35,109 bases of DNA from an uncultured Planctomycetota bacterium (GTDB taxonomy: Bacteria > Planctomycetota > Planctomycetia > Pirellulales > Thermoguttaceae). This document shows positions 1 to 6,872 of this stretch, one piece after another. The notes beneath the pieces are model-generated. The model worked only from the letters and a program-made list of their open reading frames with translations, was not told the origin of the DNA and searched no databases. The translations under genes were made by a program, and so were the position numbers. Location: NCBI GenBank assembly GCA_902796885.1, contig CADBQY010000090.1, positions 1-35,109 of the forward strand. Direction: 5' to 3'. The first letter of the stretch is position 1. Each line of letters starts with the position of its first letter.

Positions 1-686
1 ACCAGCGGCACTTCGCTCCGTTCGGCCGAAGCGGGATCGACCGCCTTTAAGACCTTCCTGGCGCGGGCGGCGGTCGACTCGTCCATCAACATCGCTCCCA
101 GCTCATGGAGGAGTTTGGCGAATTCGAGCGCGTCGCTCTTCGAGAAAGCGCGTTCGAGTCCGACCGGGACCTCGCGGTTTTCTTCGTCGACGTCGACCAG
201 GTCGAGAAGGCGCAATACGCGAAACGCTCCTTCGTCGAGCGGCACGCCGCTCTTGCGAAAGACCGCGGTTACGGTGTAGTTCCGCATAAAAGGCGTGACG
301 TAGCGGATCGTCCCCAGATAGTCGCGGAACGCTTCCTCTCCTTTTTCGCGCCACTCTTCGAGATCGAATTTATACGTCGCCTGGAAAATGGCCTGAAGAG
401 TCTGGCGCAGGCGTTCGCAGCTGTTGAGCGGGTCGTTTAGCATCGGGAGGAGTTCGCCGAGCTCCCGCGCGGTCGAGACGCGGAGTTCGTTCCAGTCGAT
501 GAACGAGTTTTCGATCGTTTCGAACGCCTCCAGGGCGGCCGCGGCCGGCCTGTTTTCGAGGAGCGCCGAGTAGATCAGCTGAACAAGAACCTCACGGTCG
601 TCGGGCAGCGAGATAACGCCCGAACGAAATTCCTTTTGCAGATGCTGATAAAGACTTTTGTAAGTGTTGCGCGGCGAAGATCCCAT
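1..686 (-). CDS. HhH-GPD / endonuclease III-like protein, C-terminus cut by window edge
   Basis: The reading frame is open from an ATG at 686 to the left edge (228 codons visible). An AGGA-type ribosome binding site lies 8 nt upstream. The protein starts MGSSPRNTYK and is largely helical. The segments WNELRVSTAREL, RLRQTLQAIF and VPLDEGAFRVLRLLDLVD resemble the helical core of the HhH-GPD (endonuclease III) superfamily as found in planctomycete proteins. The segment where the helix-hairpin-helix should lie (YLGTIRYVTPFMRNYTVTAVF) lacks a clear LPGVGxxTA motif. No catalytic Lys is obvious, and no iron-sulfur Cys cluster appears in the visible part. It is therefore probably a non-catalytic or diverged relative. 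It starts 30 nt after the rbfA stop and is probably the last gene of the nusA operon. Its function is not established. Confidence 0.6.
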   Translation of the reverse strand, partial: MGSSPRNTYKSLYQHLQKEFRSGVISLPDDREVLVQLIYSALLENRPAAAALEAFETIENSFIDWNELRVSTARELGELLPMLNDPLNSCERLRQTLQAIFQATYKFDLEEWREKGEEAFRDYLGTIRYVTPFMRNYTVTAVFRKSGVPLDEGAFRVLRLLDLVDVDEENREVPVGLERAFSKSDALEFAKLLHELGAMLMDESTAARARKVLKAVDPASAERSEVPL

Positions 687-716
687 AAATATTTCCTGTG
701 GAGAAAATCAAATTGA

Positions 717-1130
717 TTAAACGCTGCGGATATCGGGTTCGTTCAGATCCGAGACACCGTCGGCGGGTTCGGATTCCGGAGCCGATTCGCGGCGTTCTTT
801 TTCGAGAATTTCCGTGACGCGCGCCAGGTTTTTCACCCCCTCGTCCACCTCGAAGAGGAGCTTGGGTGTGTAACGCGTTTCGATCCGCCTCGCGCACTTC
901 TGCTGGAGGTAACCCGCGGCGCTTCGGAGCCCCGAAAGGGCGAGTTTTTCCTTAACCGGGTCGTTCCCCAAGACGGTGAAAAAAACTTTGGCCGAACGCA
1001 TATCCTGCGCCACCTCTACCGAGGTGATCGTCGCCAGATTGACGCGGGGATCTTTCAGGTCGGAAAGGAGCGACATCGCGACCACCTCGCGAATAGCGGC
1101 GGCGGCTTTCAGCGTTCTTCTCGATGCCAT
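717..1130 (-). CDS. rbfA: Ribosome-binding factor A
   Basis: This 137-aa protein matches RbfA in length and content. The start MASRRTLKAAAAIREVVAMSL is followed by LKDPRVNLATITSVEVAQDM, the typical RbfA KH-like core. RbfA binds the 30S subunit and assists 16S rRNA 5'-end maturation and late small-subunit assembly. The tail after about residue 110 is acidic and probably disordered. A strong ribosome binding site (AGGAGG, 6 nt spacing) precedes the ATG at 1130. The gene follows infB by 51 nt, the usual nusA-infB-rbfA order. A perfect hairpin occupies that gap. Confidence 0.95.
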   Translation of the reverse strand: MASRRTLKAAAAIREVVAMSLLSDLKDPRVNLATITSVEVAQDMRSAKVFFTVLGNDPVKEKLALSGLRSAAGYLQQKCARRIETRYTPKLLFEVDEGVKNLARVTEILEKERRESAPESEPADGVSDLNEPDIRSV

Positions 1131-1158
1131 GGATAACCTCCTGTTTCTTTCGCGGACC

Positions 1159-1177
1159 GCTCCGCGCGGCGCGGAGC
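1159..1177 (-). other. Intercistronic hairpin infB-rbfA
   Basis: A perfect 8-bp inverted repeat (GCTCCGCG / CGCGGAGC) with a 3-nt loop lies between the infB stop and the rbfA ribosome binding site. No T-tract follows on the minus strand, so it is probably not a full terminator. It could be an mRNA processing or stability element, or cause partial attenuation. Confidence 0.5.
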
Positions 1178-1181
1178 CCTT

Positions 1182-4145
1182 TTAGAGGGACCGCGCGACT
1201 TCTTCGATCTTGTAGGCTTCGAAGTAGTCGCCCTCTTTGATGTCGTTGAAGCCCTTGAGCTTGATACCGCACTCGTACCCCTCGCGCACCTCGCGCGCGT
1301 CGTCCTTTTCGCGCCGGAGGGTTTCAAGGACATACTCGCCGATAATCCGGCTGTCGCGGATCAGGCGGACACGGCAGTCGCGTTCGATCGTTCCGGAAAG
1401 GACGCGGCAACCGGCGATCGTACCGATCCGGCTGATAACGAAGATCTGCTGGACGAAGGCGCGGCCAAGTTCCTTGACCTGTTCGACCGGCTTGAGCATT
1501 CCTTCCAACGCCGCTTTGATATCTTCGGAGAGTTTGTAGATGATGTCGTAGCGGCGGATCTGCACCTTTTTCTTTTCGGCGGTGACCCGAGCCAGTTCGT
1601 CGGGGACGACGTTGAACCCGACGATGATCGCGTCCGAAGCGTCGGCCAGAAGAACGTCGGCTTCGGTGATCCCCCCGACCGAAGCCTGGAGAATCTTGAT
1701 TTTGACTTCGGGATGTTCGAGCTTCGAAAGCTCTTTGCGGATCGCTTCGATCGAGCCGCGCACATCGGTTCGGATGATGATGTTGAGCGTCTGCTGCGTT
1801 TTGGAGTCGAGCCGCGCCTTGAGGCTTTCAAGGGTGACGTGTTCTTCTCCGCCGTTGAGCTCGCGCTGATGAATGAGCTCGGTTCGCTCTTCGGCGATCT
1901 GGCGGGCGACGGAGATGTCGTCGAGCACGACGAAACCGCTCCCCGCTCCCGGCGCGACGTCGAGCCCAAGGACGCTCACCGGCGTGCTCGGCGGAGCTTC
2001 GGTCAGTTCCTTCGTCGGATCGAGGGTGTCGAACATCGCGCGAACTTTCCCGTAGGCGTTTCCGCACAGGACAATATCGCCGTCGCGGAGGGTTCCGTTC
2101 TGTACCAGGAGAGTACAGAGAACCCCCTGGCCCGGTTGGAGCGAAGACTCGATCGCCACGCCCGTGGCGGGCCGGTCGGGCCGCGCCTTGAGTTCGTGGA
2201 GTTCGGCGACCATCAGGAGCGTTTCCATCAGGGTGTCGATCCCCTGACCGGTCACGGCGCTCGTCTCGACGATTTCGACGTCGCCCCCCCATTCGCTCGG
2301 CATCAGGTCGTTTGCCGCCAGCTCTTGAACCACGCGGTCGCGGCTGACACCGGGAAGGTCCATCTTGTTGAGCGCGACGACGATCGGAACGCCCGCCGCC
2401 TTGGCATGACTGATCGCCTCTTCGGTCTGCGGCATGACGCCGTCGTCGGCGGCAACGACCAATACGGCGATATCGGTGCAGTTCGCGCCGCGCGCTCGCA
2501 TTTCGGTGAACGCCTCATGACCCGGGGTGTCGACGAACGTGACGTCGCCCTGCGGCGTTTTGATCCGGTAAGAACGGATGTGTTGTGTAATACCCCCTTT
2601 TTCGCCGGAAACGACATTCATATGGAGAATTCGGTCGAGAAGAGAGGTCTTCCCATGGTCGACGTGTCCCAGGAAGGTGACGACCGGCGCGCGCGGTTTG
2701 AGGGTCTCGGGCGGATCGACCTGGTCGACCACCGAATTGACGAACTGCTCCTCGAGAGTTTCTTCCTTCTTCACGACGGCCTTCAGCTCGAGCGCCTCGA
2801 TCAGCAGCTCGGCGGCTTCGCTGTCCATCGTGTTGTTGATCATGAGCATGTAACCGAGTTCCATCAGCTTTTTGATGATCACGGCCGCCTGAATACCGGT
2901 CGCCTCGGCGAAATCTTTGACCGTACACGGAAGCTGAATCACGATATCCCCTTTGCGCGGAAGCGTCGAAGGCTTCGTCTTGGCGCCTTTTTTTCGGTGC
3001 TGACGCTGATACCCGCCGAACGGGTCGTCGTCGTGCATACGGGTGAAATCGTTTGTGTTGCGCCGCTTGCGGGAGTCCTGCGCGTTTTCGTCGGGCCGCT
3101 TGTCCCCCTTGCGTTTTTTCCCGCCCTTTTTGGCGGCGTTACGCAATTCGTTGATCTCGTCGTCGATCGTACCGACAAACTTTCTCCGTTCGACTCGGGG
3201 CGCGCCGGTCTTGTCGGCGTCGGTTTTGCCGAGACGGTCAGCCAGCGGCGAGACCGATTTTTTGTCTAATTTTTCGCGCCCGGAGGAGGGAACGAAGCGA
3301 ACTTCCGGCTTTTGCGGCGCCGGTTCGTTTTCGTCGGCCGCGGGAACGGGCTTGGCGTGAGCCGTCGGTACGGGAGCCAGGTGGATCCCGGGCGACTTTT
3401 TGGCGCGGGGTTTCTCGTCGGACTTCTTTTGCTTGCTCGGATCGGCCGTAGGCGTTCCCAGAACCCGCGTGCGCTGCGTCATTTCGCGTTGAGCCGCCAG
3501 ACGCGCCTTTTCGAGAGGAGACAACTCTTTTTTGGGCGGCTTCTCTTCGGCGGCGCTCGACGCCGGGGGTTCCGGTTCGGAGGCTCCGGCGTCCGGCTCG
3601 GTCTCTTGCGGGCGCTGCTTAGTCGAACGGAGCATGCTCCCCAACGGACCGAGACTTCGCGGTTTCAGAGGTTTGATTTCCGGCGTGGCGGGCGCGACGG
3701 GTTCCGGGGTCTTTTCGATCGGCTTGGGGTCTTCGGCGGCGGGTTCGGCGGGAGCCGCGGAAGCGGCCGGAGCCTGCGGTTCGGGTTTGGGAGGTTCCTC
3801 TTCGGTCTGTTTGGGGGCGACCGTCTTCACGGCGTCGGCCGGCTTGACGGTCTCCGATTCGTTAAGACGCTTGAGGGTGCGCAGCGGTTTGAGAACCGGT
3901 ACCTTCCCGGTCTGGAGAGACGGAATGCTCGGGCGCTGCATCGGCGCGGGATCGCTCGGGCCGAAACTCTCTTGGGGCGAACGGGACGAGGCCTTTTGGA
4001 GGTAGTCCTTGATCAGGGCGACTTCCTCATCGGTCAGACCGGCAAGTGCGGAACGCTTTTCGGACAGACCGATCTTCTGGCAGATGTCTACCAGCTCTTT
4101 GTTGTCGGTCTTCAGCTCTTTGGCCAGTGCGTAAATTCGAATCAA
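1182..4145 (-). CDS. infB: Translation initiation factor IF-2
   Basis: This 987-aa GTPase delivers initiator fMet-tRNA to the ribosome. Residues 1-50 form the IF2-N fold ([11 protein letters not shown]). Residues 55-400 are a long Pro/Ala/Lys/Glu-rich linker, followed by a second IF2-N-like domain at about 400-455. The G domain has G1 GHVDHGKT at 493-500, G3 DTPGH at 539-543, G4 NKMD at 593-596 and a SAVTGQG G5 region. The beta-barrel and C-terminal fMet-tRNA binding domains follow. The start codon is TTG: the only codon that gives the canonical [11 protein letters not shown] beginning is TTG at 4145, preceded by purine-rich AGAGAGAACCGGAA. It lies 108 nt after nusA. The linker is long for bacteria but not unusual in planctomycetes. 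Confidence 0.97.
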   Translation of the reverse strand: MIRIYALAKELKTDNKELVDICQKIGLSEKRSALAGLTDEEVALIKDYLQKASSRSPQESFGPSDPAPMQRPSIPSLQTGKVPVLKPLRTLKRLNESETVKPADAVKTVAPKQTEEEPPKPEPQAPAASAAPAEPAAEDPKPIEKTPEPVAPATPEIKPLKPRSLGPLGSMLRSTKQRPQETEPDAGASEPEPPASSAAEEKPPKKELSPLEKARLAAQREMTQRTRVLGTPTADPSKQKKSDEKPRAKKSPGIHLAPVPTAHAKPVPAADENEPAPQKPEVRFVPSSGREKLDKKSVSPLADRLGKTDADKTGAPRVERRKFVGTIDDEINELRNAAKKGGKKRKGDKRPDENAQDSRKRRNTNDFTRMHDDDPFGGYQRQHRKKGAKTKPSTLPRKGDIVIQLPCTVKDFAEATGIQAAVIIKKLMELGYMLMINNTMDSEAAELLIEALELKAVVKKEETLEEQFVNSVVDQVDPPETLKPRAPVVTFLGHVDHGKTSLLDRILHMNVVSGEKGGITQHIRSYRIKTPQGDVTFVDTPGHEAFTEMRARGANCTDIAVLVVAADDGVMPQTEEAISHAKAAGVPIVVALNKMDLPGVSRDRVVQELAANDLMPSEWGGDVEIVETSAVTGQGIDTLMETLLMVAELHELKARPDRPATGVAIESSLQPGQGVLCTLLVQNGTLRDGDIVLCGNAYGKVRAMFDTLDPTKELTEAPPSTPVSVLGLDVAPGAGSGFVVLDDISVARQIAEERTELIHQRELNGGEEHVTLESLKARLDSKTQQTLNIIIRTDVRGSIEAIRKELSKLEHPEVKIKILQASVGGITEADVLLADASDAIIVGFNVVPDELARVTAEKKKVQIRRYDIIYKLSEDIKAALEGMLKPVEQVKELGRAFVQQIFVISRIGTIAGCRVLSGTIERDCRVRLIRDSRIIGEYVLETLRREKDDAREVREGYECGIKLKGFNDIKEGDYFEAYKIEEVARSL

Positions 4146-4225
4146 TTCCGGTTCTCTCTATTTCGAAACGATGAAATGGGTGGCGGCGCGCTCCGGCGCC
4201 GAAACGATTTTCGGGCACGCGCATC

Positions 4226-4251
4226 GGCGATCGGCAACTCGGCCGATCGCC
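4226..4251 (-). other. Intercistronic hairpin nusA-infB
   Basis: A perfect 10-bp inverted repeat (GGCGATCGGC / GCCGATCGCC) with a 6-nt loop starts 2 nt after the nusA stop codon. No T-tract follows. The 108-nt gap to infB holds this hairpin and a repeated ATCGTTTCG motif. It may be a processing site or partial attenuator that sets the nusA:infB ratio. Confidence 0.55.
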
Positions 4252-4253
4252 GC

Positions 4254-5744
4254 TTACGCGTTCCGGGAAGGGGTCTGACCGCGATGACGGTCGTCGCCTC
4301 GCGCCGCATCAAGGATGGCGCGGGCGTTGTCGGCGGCGCGTGTCGCGCGATCGGCGCTGGCTTGAGCGGCTTTGGCGACCTCGGCGACCTGCGGACTATC
4401 GACCATCTCGGCCGACTTTGCGGCTTCGCCCGCGGCCTCGCGGGCGTGGGCGGCCGCGTCGCGCGCGTCGCGAACGCACCGTTCGGCGTGCTGGAAGTCG
4501 GCGGCGACGATTCGCCTCGCCTCGTCGGCGGCGGCCAGCGCGTCTTCGGCCGCCGCGGCGGCCGCGTCGGCGGCCTGACGGGCGGTGTCGAACTCGGCGC
4601 GGCGTTCCGCCTCGTCAATGATCTGCTGCGCTTCCTCTTCGGAGAATTTCCCCAGGTCGGCCAGAACGGACGGTTCGCAAAGCGCGATGTCGTCGTACGT
4701 GGTCAGACCGGCGGCGACGAGCGCTTCCGCGGCTTCGTCGGTCATTCCGGGGATCGATCTGAACTGCTCGACCGCGATGTCCAGGACGGACTGCAGTTCT
4801 TCCTGCGTCATGATTTCAAGATCCCATCCGCACAGGCGGGTCGCCAGGCGGACGTTCTGCCCTTTTCGGCCGATCGCCTTGGAACGCTCTTCCTTTTCGA
4901 CCAGGACGATGGCGCGCCCCAGGATGGGGCAGGGGATCACTTCGAGGATTTCGGCCGGCAGAAGCGCGCTCCGGATGAACTCGGCGGGATCGGGGACCCA
5001 GGGGATGATGTCAATCTGTTCGTTGTTTGGGAGCTCTTCGCGGACGGCGCGGATTCGCGAACCGCGGGATCCGACGCACGCGCCGATCACATCCAGGTGC
5101 GGATCGACGCAGGCGACCGCCACCTTGGCGCGATGTCCGGGGTCACGGCTGAGTTCTTTGATCGTGATGATTCCGTCGCTGATTTCCGGGATTTCCTGTT
5201 CGAGGAGTCTTCGGAGAAACGACGGACGGTTTCGGCTCAGGACGATCCGGATTCGGGCGTTGTTCCCGTTCTTATTGACTTCGATGATTTGCGCCGTCAA
5301 GCGGTTTCCTTCCCTGAACGACTCGCCCGGAATCTGTTCGCTTCGCGGAAGGATCGCTTCGATGTTTTCTTGAAGACTGACGATTACCACGCCCCGCTCC
5401 ACCCGGCGAACCGTGCCGCTGACCAGGTTGCCGAGATCTTCGTTGTAGCGCTGAAAGACGGTGTCTTTTTCGGCGTCGCGGATCTTCTGCGTGATAATCT
5501 GACGCGCCGTCTGCGCGCCGAGCCGCTCGGTGATTTCGGCGGTCGAAAGCGGAACGTTGTCGCGGAAGACGGAGATGGCGCAGGTGTCGCGGTCAATGTG
5601 CACGGCGATTTCGGACTCTTGACCGGCATGCCGTTTGGCCGCGATCATCATCGCCTCTTCAACGATGCAGAAAACCTTCTCTTTAGGGATTTTTCTCTCT
5701 AAATGAAGCTGCTCGACGATTTTTTTTACTTGATCCTGATCCAT
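4254..5744 (-). CDS. nusA: Transcription termination/antitermination factor NusA
   Basis: This 496-aa protein binds RNA polymerase and nascent RNA to modulate pausing, termination and antitermination. The N-terminal RNAP-binding domain spans about residues 1-100. An S1 domain follows at 105-172 (GNLVSGTVRRVERG). KH1 lies at about 195-275 with VGSRGSRI, and KH2 at about 276-340 with IGRKGQNV. A helix-hairpin-helix-like segment (SIPGMTDEAAEALVAAGL) sits at about 330-385. Residues 385-480 are an Ala/Asp/Glu/Arg-rich run that should form a long helix or coiled coil, unlike the acidic repeats of enterobacterial NusA. The first gene of the operon is nusA, and rimP is not adjacent. The ATG at 5744 is preceded by a weak GAAAGAA site. 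Confidence 0.96.
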   Translation of the reverse strand: MDQDQVKKIVEQLHLERKIPKEKVFCIVEEAMMIAAKRHAGQESEIAVHIDRDTCAISVFRDNVPLSTAEITERLGAQTARQIITQKIRDAEKDTVFQRYNEDLGNLVSGTVRRVERGVVIVSLQENIEAILPRSEQIPGESFREGNRLTAQIIEVNKNGNNARIRIVLSRNRPSFLRRLLEQEIPEISDGIITIKELSRDPGHRAKVAVACVDPHLDVIGACVGSRGSRIRAVREELPNNEQIDIIPWVPDPAEFIRSALLPAEILEVIPCPILGRAIVLVEKEERSKAIGRKGQNVRLATRLCGWDLEIMTQEELQSVLDIAVEQFRSIPGMTDEAAEALVAAGLTTYDDIALCEPSVLADLGKFSEEEAQQIIDEAERRAEFDTARQAADAAAAAAEDALAAADEARRIVAADFQHAERCVRDARDAAAHAREAAGEAAKSAEMVDSPQVAEVAKAAQASADRATRAADNARAILDAARGDDRHRGQTPSRNA

Positions 5745-5761
5745 ACGTTCTTTCTTCGTCG

Positions 5762-5863
5762 TCCGCCGGAAGCGGATTTTTGTCAGGTGAACTTCTTGTT
5801 TCTAACACAGAAGCTGCTGCCCAGCACCCTACAAGAACAAGTCCGGAGGGACCAGGCAACAGC
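5762..5863 (-). ncRNA. Candidate structured leader RNA of nusA with pseudoknot
   Basis: Read as the minus-strand transcript, 5863-5854 pairs with 5822-5813 (10 bp, two of them G.U). The loop contains a GUCC-CUCC-GGAC hairpin (5852-5841). Bases 5837-5831 (UUCUUGU) in that loop are perfectly complementary to 5799-5793 (ACAAGAA) downstream, forming an H-type pseudoknot. A further UCCGC/GCGGA hairpin (5776-5762) lies about 18 nt before the nusA ATG. The two G.U pairs would be C/A mismatches on the opposite strand, which supports minus-strand sense. I do not recognise it as a known riboswitch class, and conservation is untested. Confidence 0.4.
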
Positions 5864-5885
5864 CCAGCGCATTCTACAGTATTAT

Positions 5886-5914
5886 AGAATACCTTTGGTT
5901 TCCTATAGTGTCAA
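5886..5914 (-). promoter_or_regulatory. Predicted housekeeping promoter of nusA operon
   Basis: On the minus strand a perfect TTGACA (5914-5909) is followed by a 17-nt spacer and TATTCT (5891-5886). A TATAAT overlaps just downstream (5886-5881). Transcription would begin near 5879 and give a leader of about 135 nt. The promoter lies just after the hairpin that ends the upstream lsrF transcript. Confidence 0.65.
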
Positions 5915-5928
5915 GTATCCGGAAACCT

Positions 5929-5955
5929 AAAAATCGCCGTTTCTTAACGATTTTT
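5929..5955 (-). terminator. Hairpin terminator at the 3' end of lsrF
   Basis: AAAAATCG (5929-5936) and CGATTTTT (5948-5955) form an 8-bp stem with an 11-nt loop. The structure includes the lsrF stop codon and ends in a run of U on the minus-strand transcript. The stem is A/U-rich, so it is a weak to moderate terminator. It separates the dhaK-to-lsrF operon from the nusA promoter. Confidence 0.5.
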
Positions 5956-6822
5956 GTACTCTTCGTAGATTGCGAACGCCTCGTCGACCGACGCGTTTTC
6001 GTGAACGATCGCGCGGACGGCGAGCATCATTCCGATCGGCGAGTCGGACTGGAAGATGTTCCGCCCCATGTCGACTCCGGCGGCGCCCTGGTCGATGGCG
6101 CGCCACGCCATCGAAAGCGCGTCCTTTTCGGGGAGTTTCTTTCCGCCGGCGATGACGATCGGTACCGGGACGGCATTCGTGACCTGCTCGAAGTTCTCTT
6201 CACAGAAGTAGGTCTTGATGACCTGGGCGCCGTTCTCGGCACAGACGCGGCTGGCCATCGCCAGGTAACGCGCGTCGCGGGTCAGGTTTTTCCCGACGGC
6301 GGTCACTCCCAGGGTCGGGATTCCGTAACGGGTTCCCAGGTCGACCGTACGGGTCAGGTTGCGGATCGTCAGCCCCTCGTGATCCGGGTCGCCGATCGCG
6401 ACCATCACCGCCAGAAGAGAGGCGTTGATTCGGATAGCTTCCTCAATGTCCTGGATACATTCTTCGTTCAGCGAGGTGAGAATCGTCGAGCCGGCCGAGA
6501 AACGGAGCGAGATCGGCTTGCGGCATTCCGGCGGAACGAGAGAGCGGAGAATTCCGCGGGTGCACATGATGCAGTCGCTGTATTCGATCAGCGGCTTGAT
6601 CGTTAGGTCGATCCGTTCCAGACCGGAGGTCGGCCCCATGATGTAGCCGTGGTCAAACGCCAGCATGACGGTATGCCCCGACTTCGGATTGAAAACACCC
6701 GCCAGGCGGCTCTTCATTCCCCATTCGACGTTGTTGTTCCCTTTCAGGAAAAACGGTTCGTTGACCTGCGGGATTCCGATACCGAAATCTTTCGCGTTGA
6801 TGTTCCCTTCGTTGTCAGCCAT
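5944..6822 (-). CDS. lsrF: LsrF-type aldolase/thiolase (DeoC/LacD class I aldolase family)
   Basis: This 292-aa protein aligns along its whole length with LsrF, the 3-hydroxy-5-phosphonooxypentane-2,4-dione thiolase of autoinducer-2 breakdown. Shared blocks include TVMLAFDHGY, GPTSGLERID, MCTRGILRS, VIAGGKKLPE and GAAGVDMGRNIFQSD. Lys203, in QVIKTYF, sits where the Schiff-base lysine of Escherichia coli LsrF lies. The fold class is certain, but the substrate is not. No lsrK, lsrB or lsrACD is visible here. The gene is instead last in a run with dhaK, dhaL and a secreted protein, so it may cleave a phosphorylated ketose. The start ATG at 6822 has AAAGGAT upstream. Confidence 0.85.
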   Translation of the reverse strand: MADNEGNINAKDFGIGIPQVNEPFFLKGNNNVEWGMKSRLAGVFNPKSGHTVMLAFDHGYIMGPTSGLERIDLTIKPLIEYSDCIMCTRGILRSLVPPECRKPISLRFSAGSTILTSLNEECIQDIEEAIRINASLLAVMVAIGDPDHEGLTIRNLTRTVDLGTRYGIPTLGVTAVGKNLTRDARYLAMASRVCAENGAQVIKTYFCEENFEQVTNAVPVPIVIAGGKKLPEKDALSMAWRAIDQGAAGVDMGRNIFQSDSPIGMMLAVRAIVHENASVDEAFAIYEEYKNR

Positions 6823-6872
6823 TGGAATGTATCCTTTCTAAAATTGATTCGAGTTAGTGATTCGAAAATATT

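Noticed and set aside
3312..5702. Very long open frame on the plus strand (796 codons) opposite infB and nusA
   Set aside because: It is antisense to two certain genes. Arg/Gly/Asp-rich composition without domains is what GC-rich codon bias produces on the opposite strand.
5831..5870. Plus-strand GUCC-GGAG-GGAC hairpin resembling the apex of the SRP RNA
   Set aside because: The symmetric loop bases (CAGG/AGCA type) that define SRP helix 8 are missing, and the G.U pairs of the larger helix favour the minus strand.
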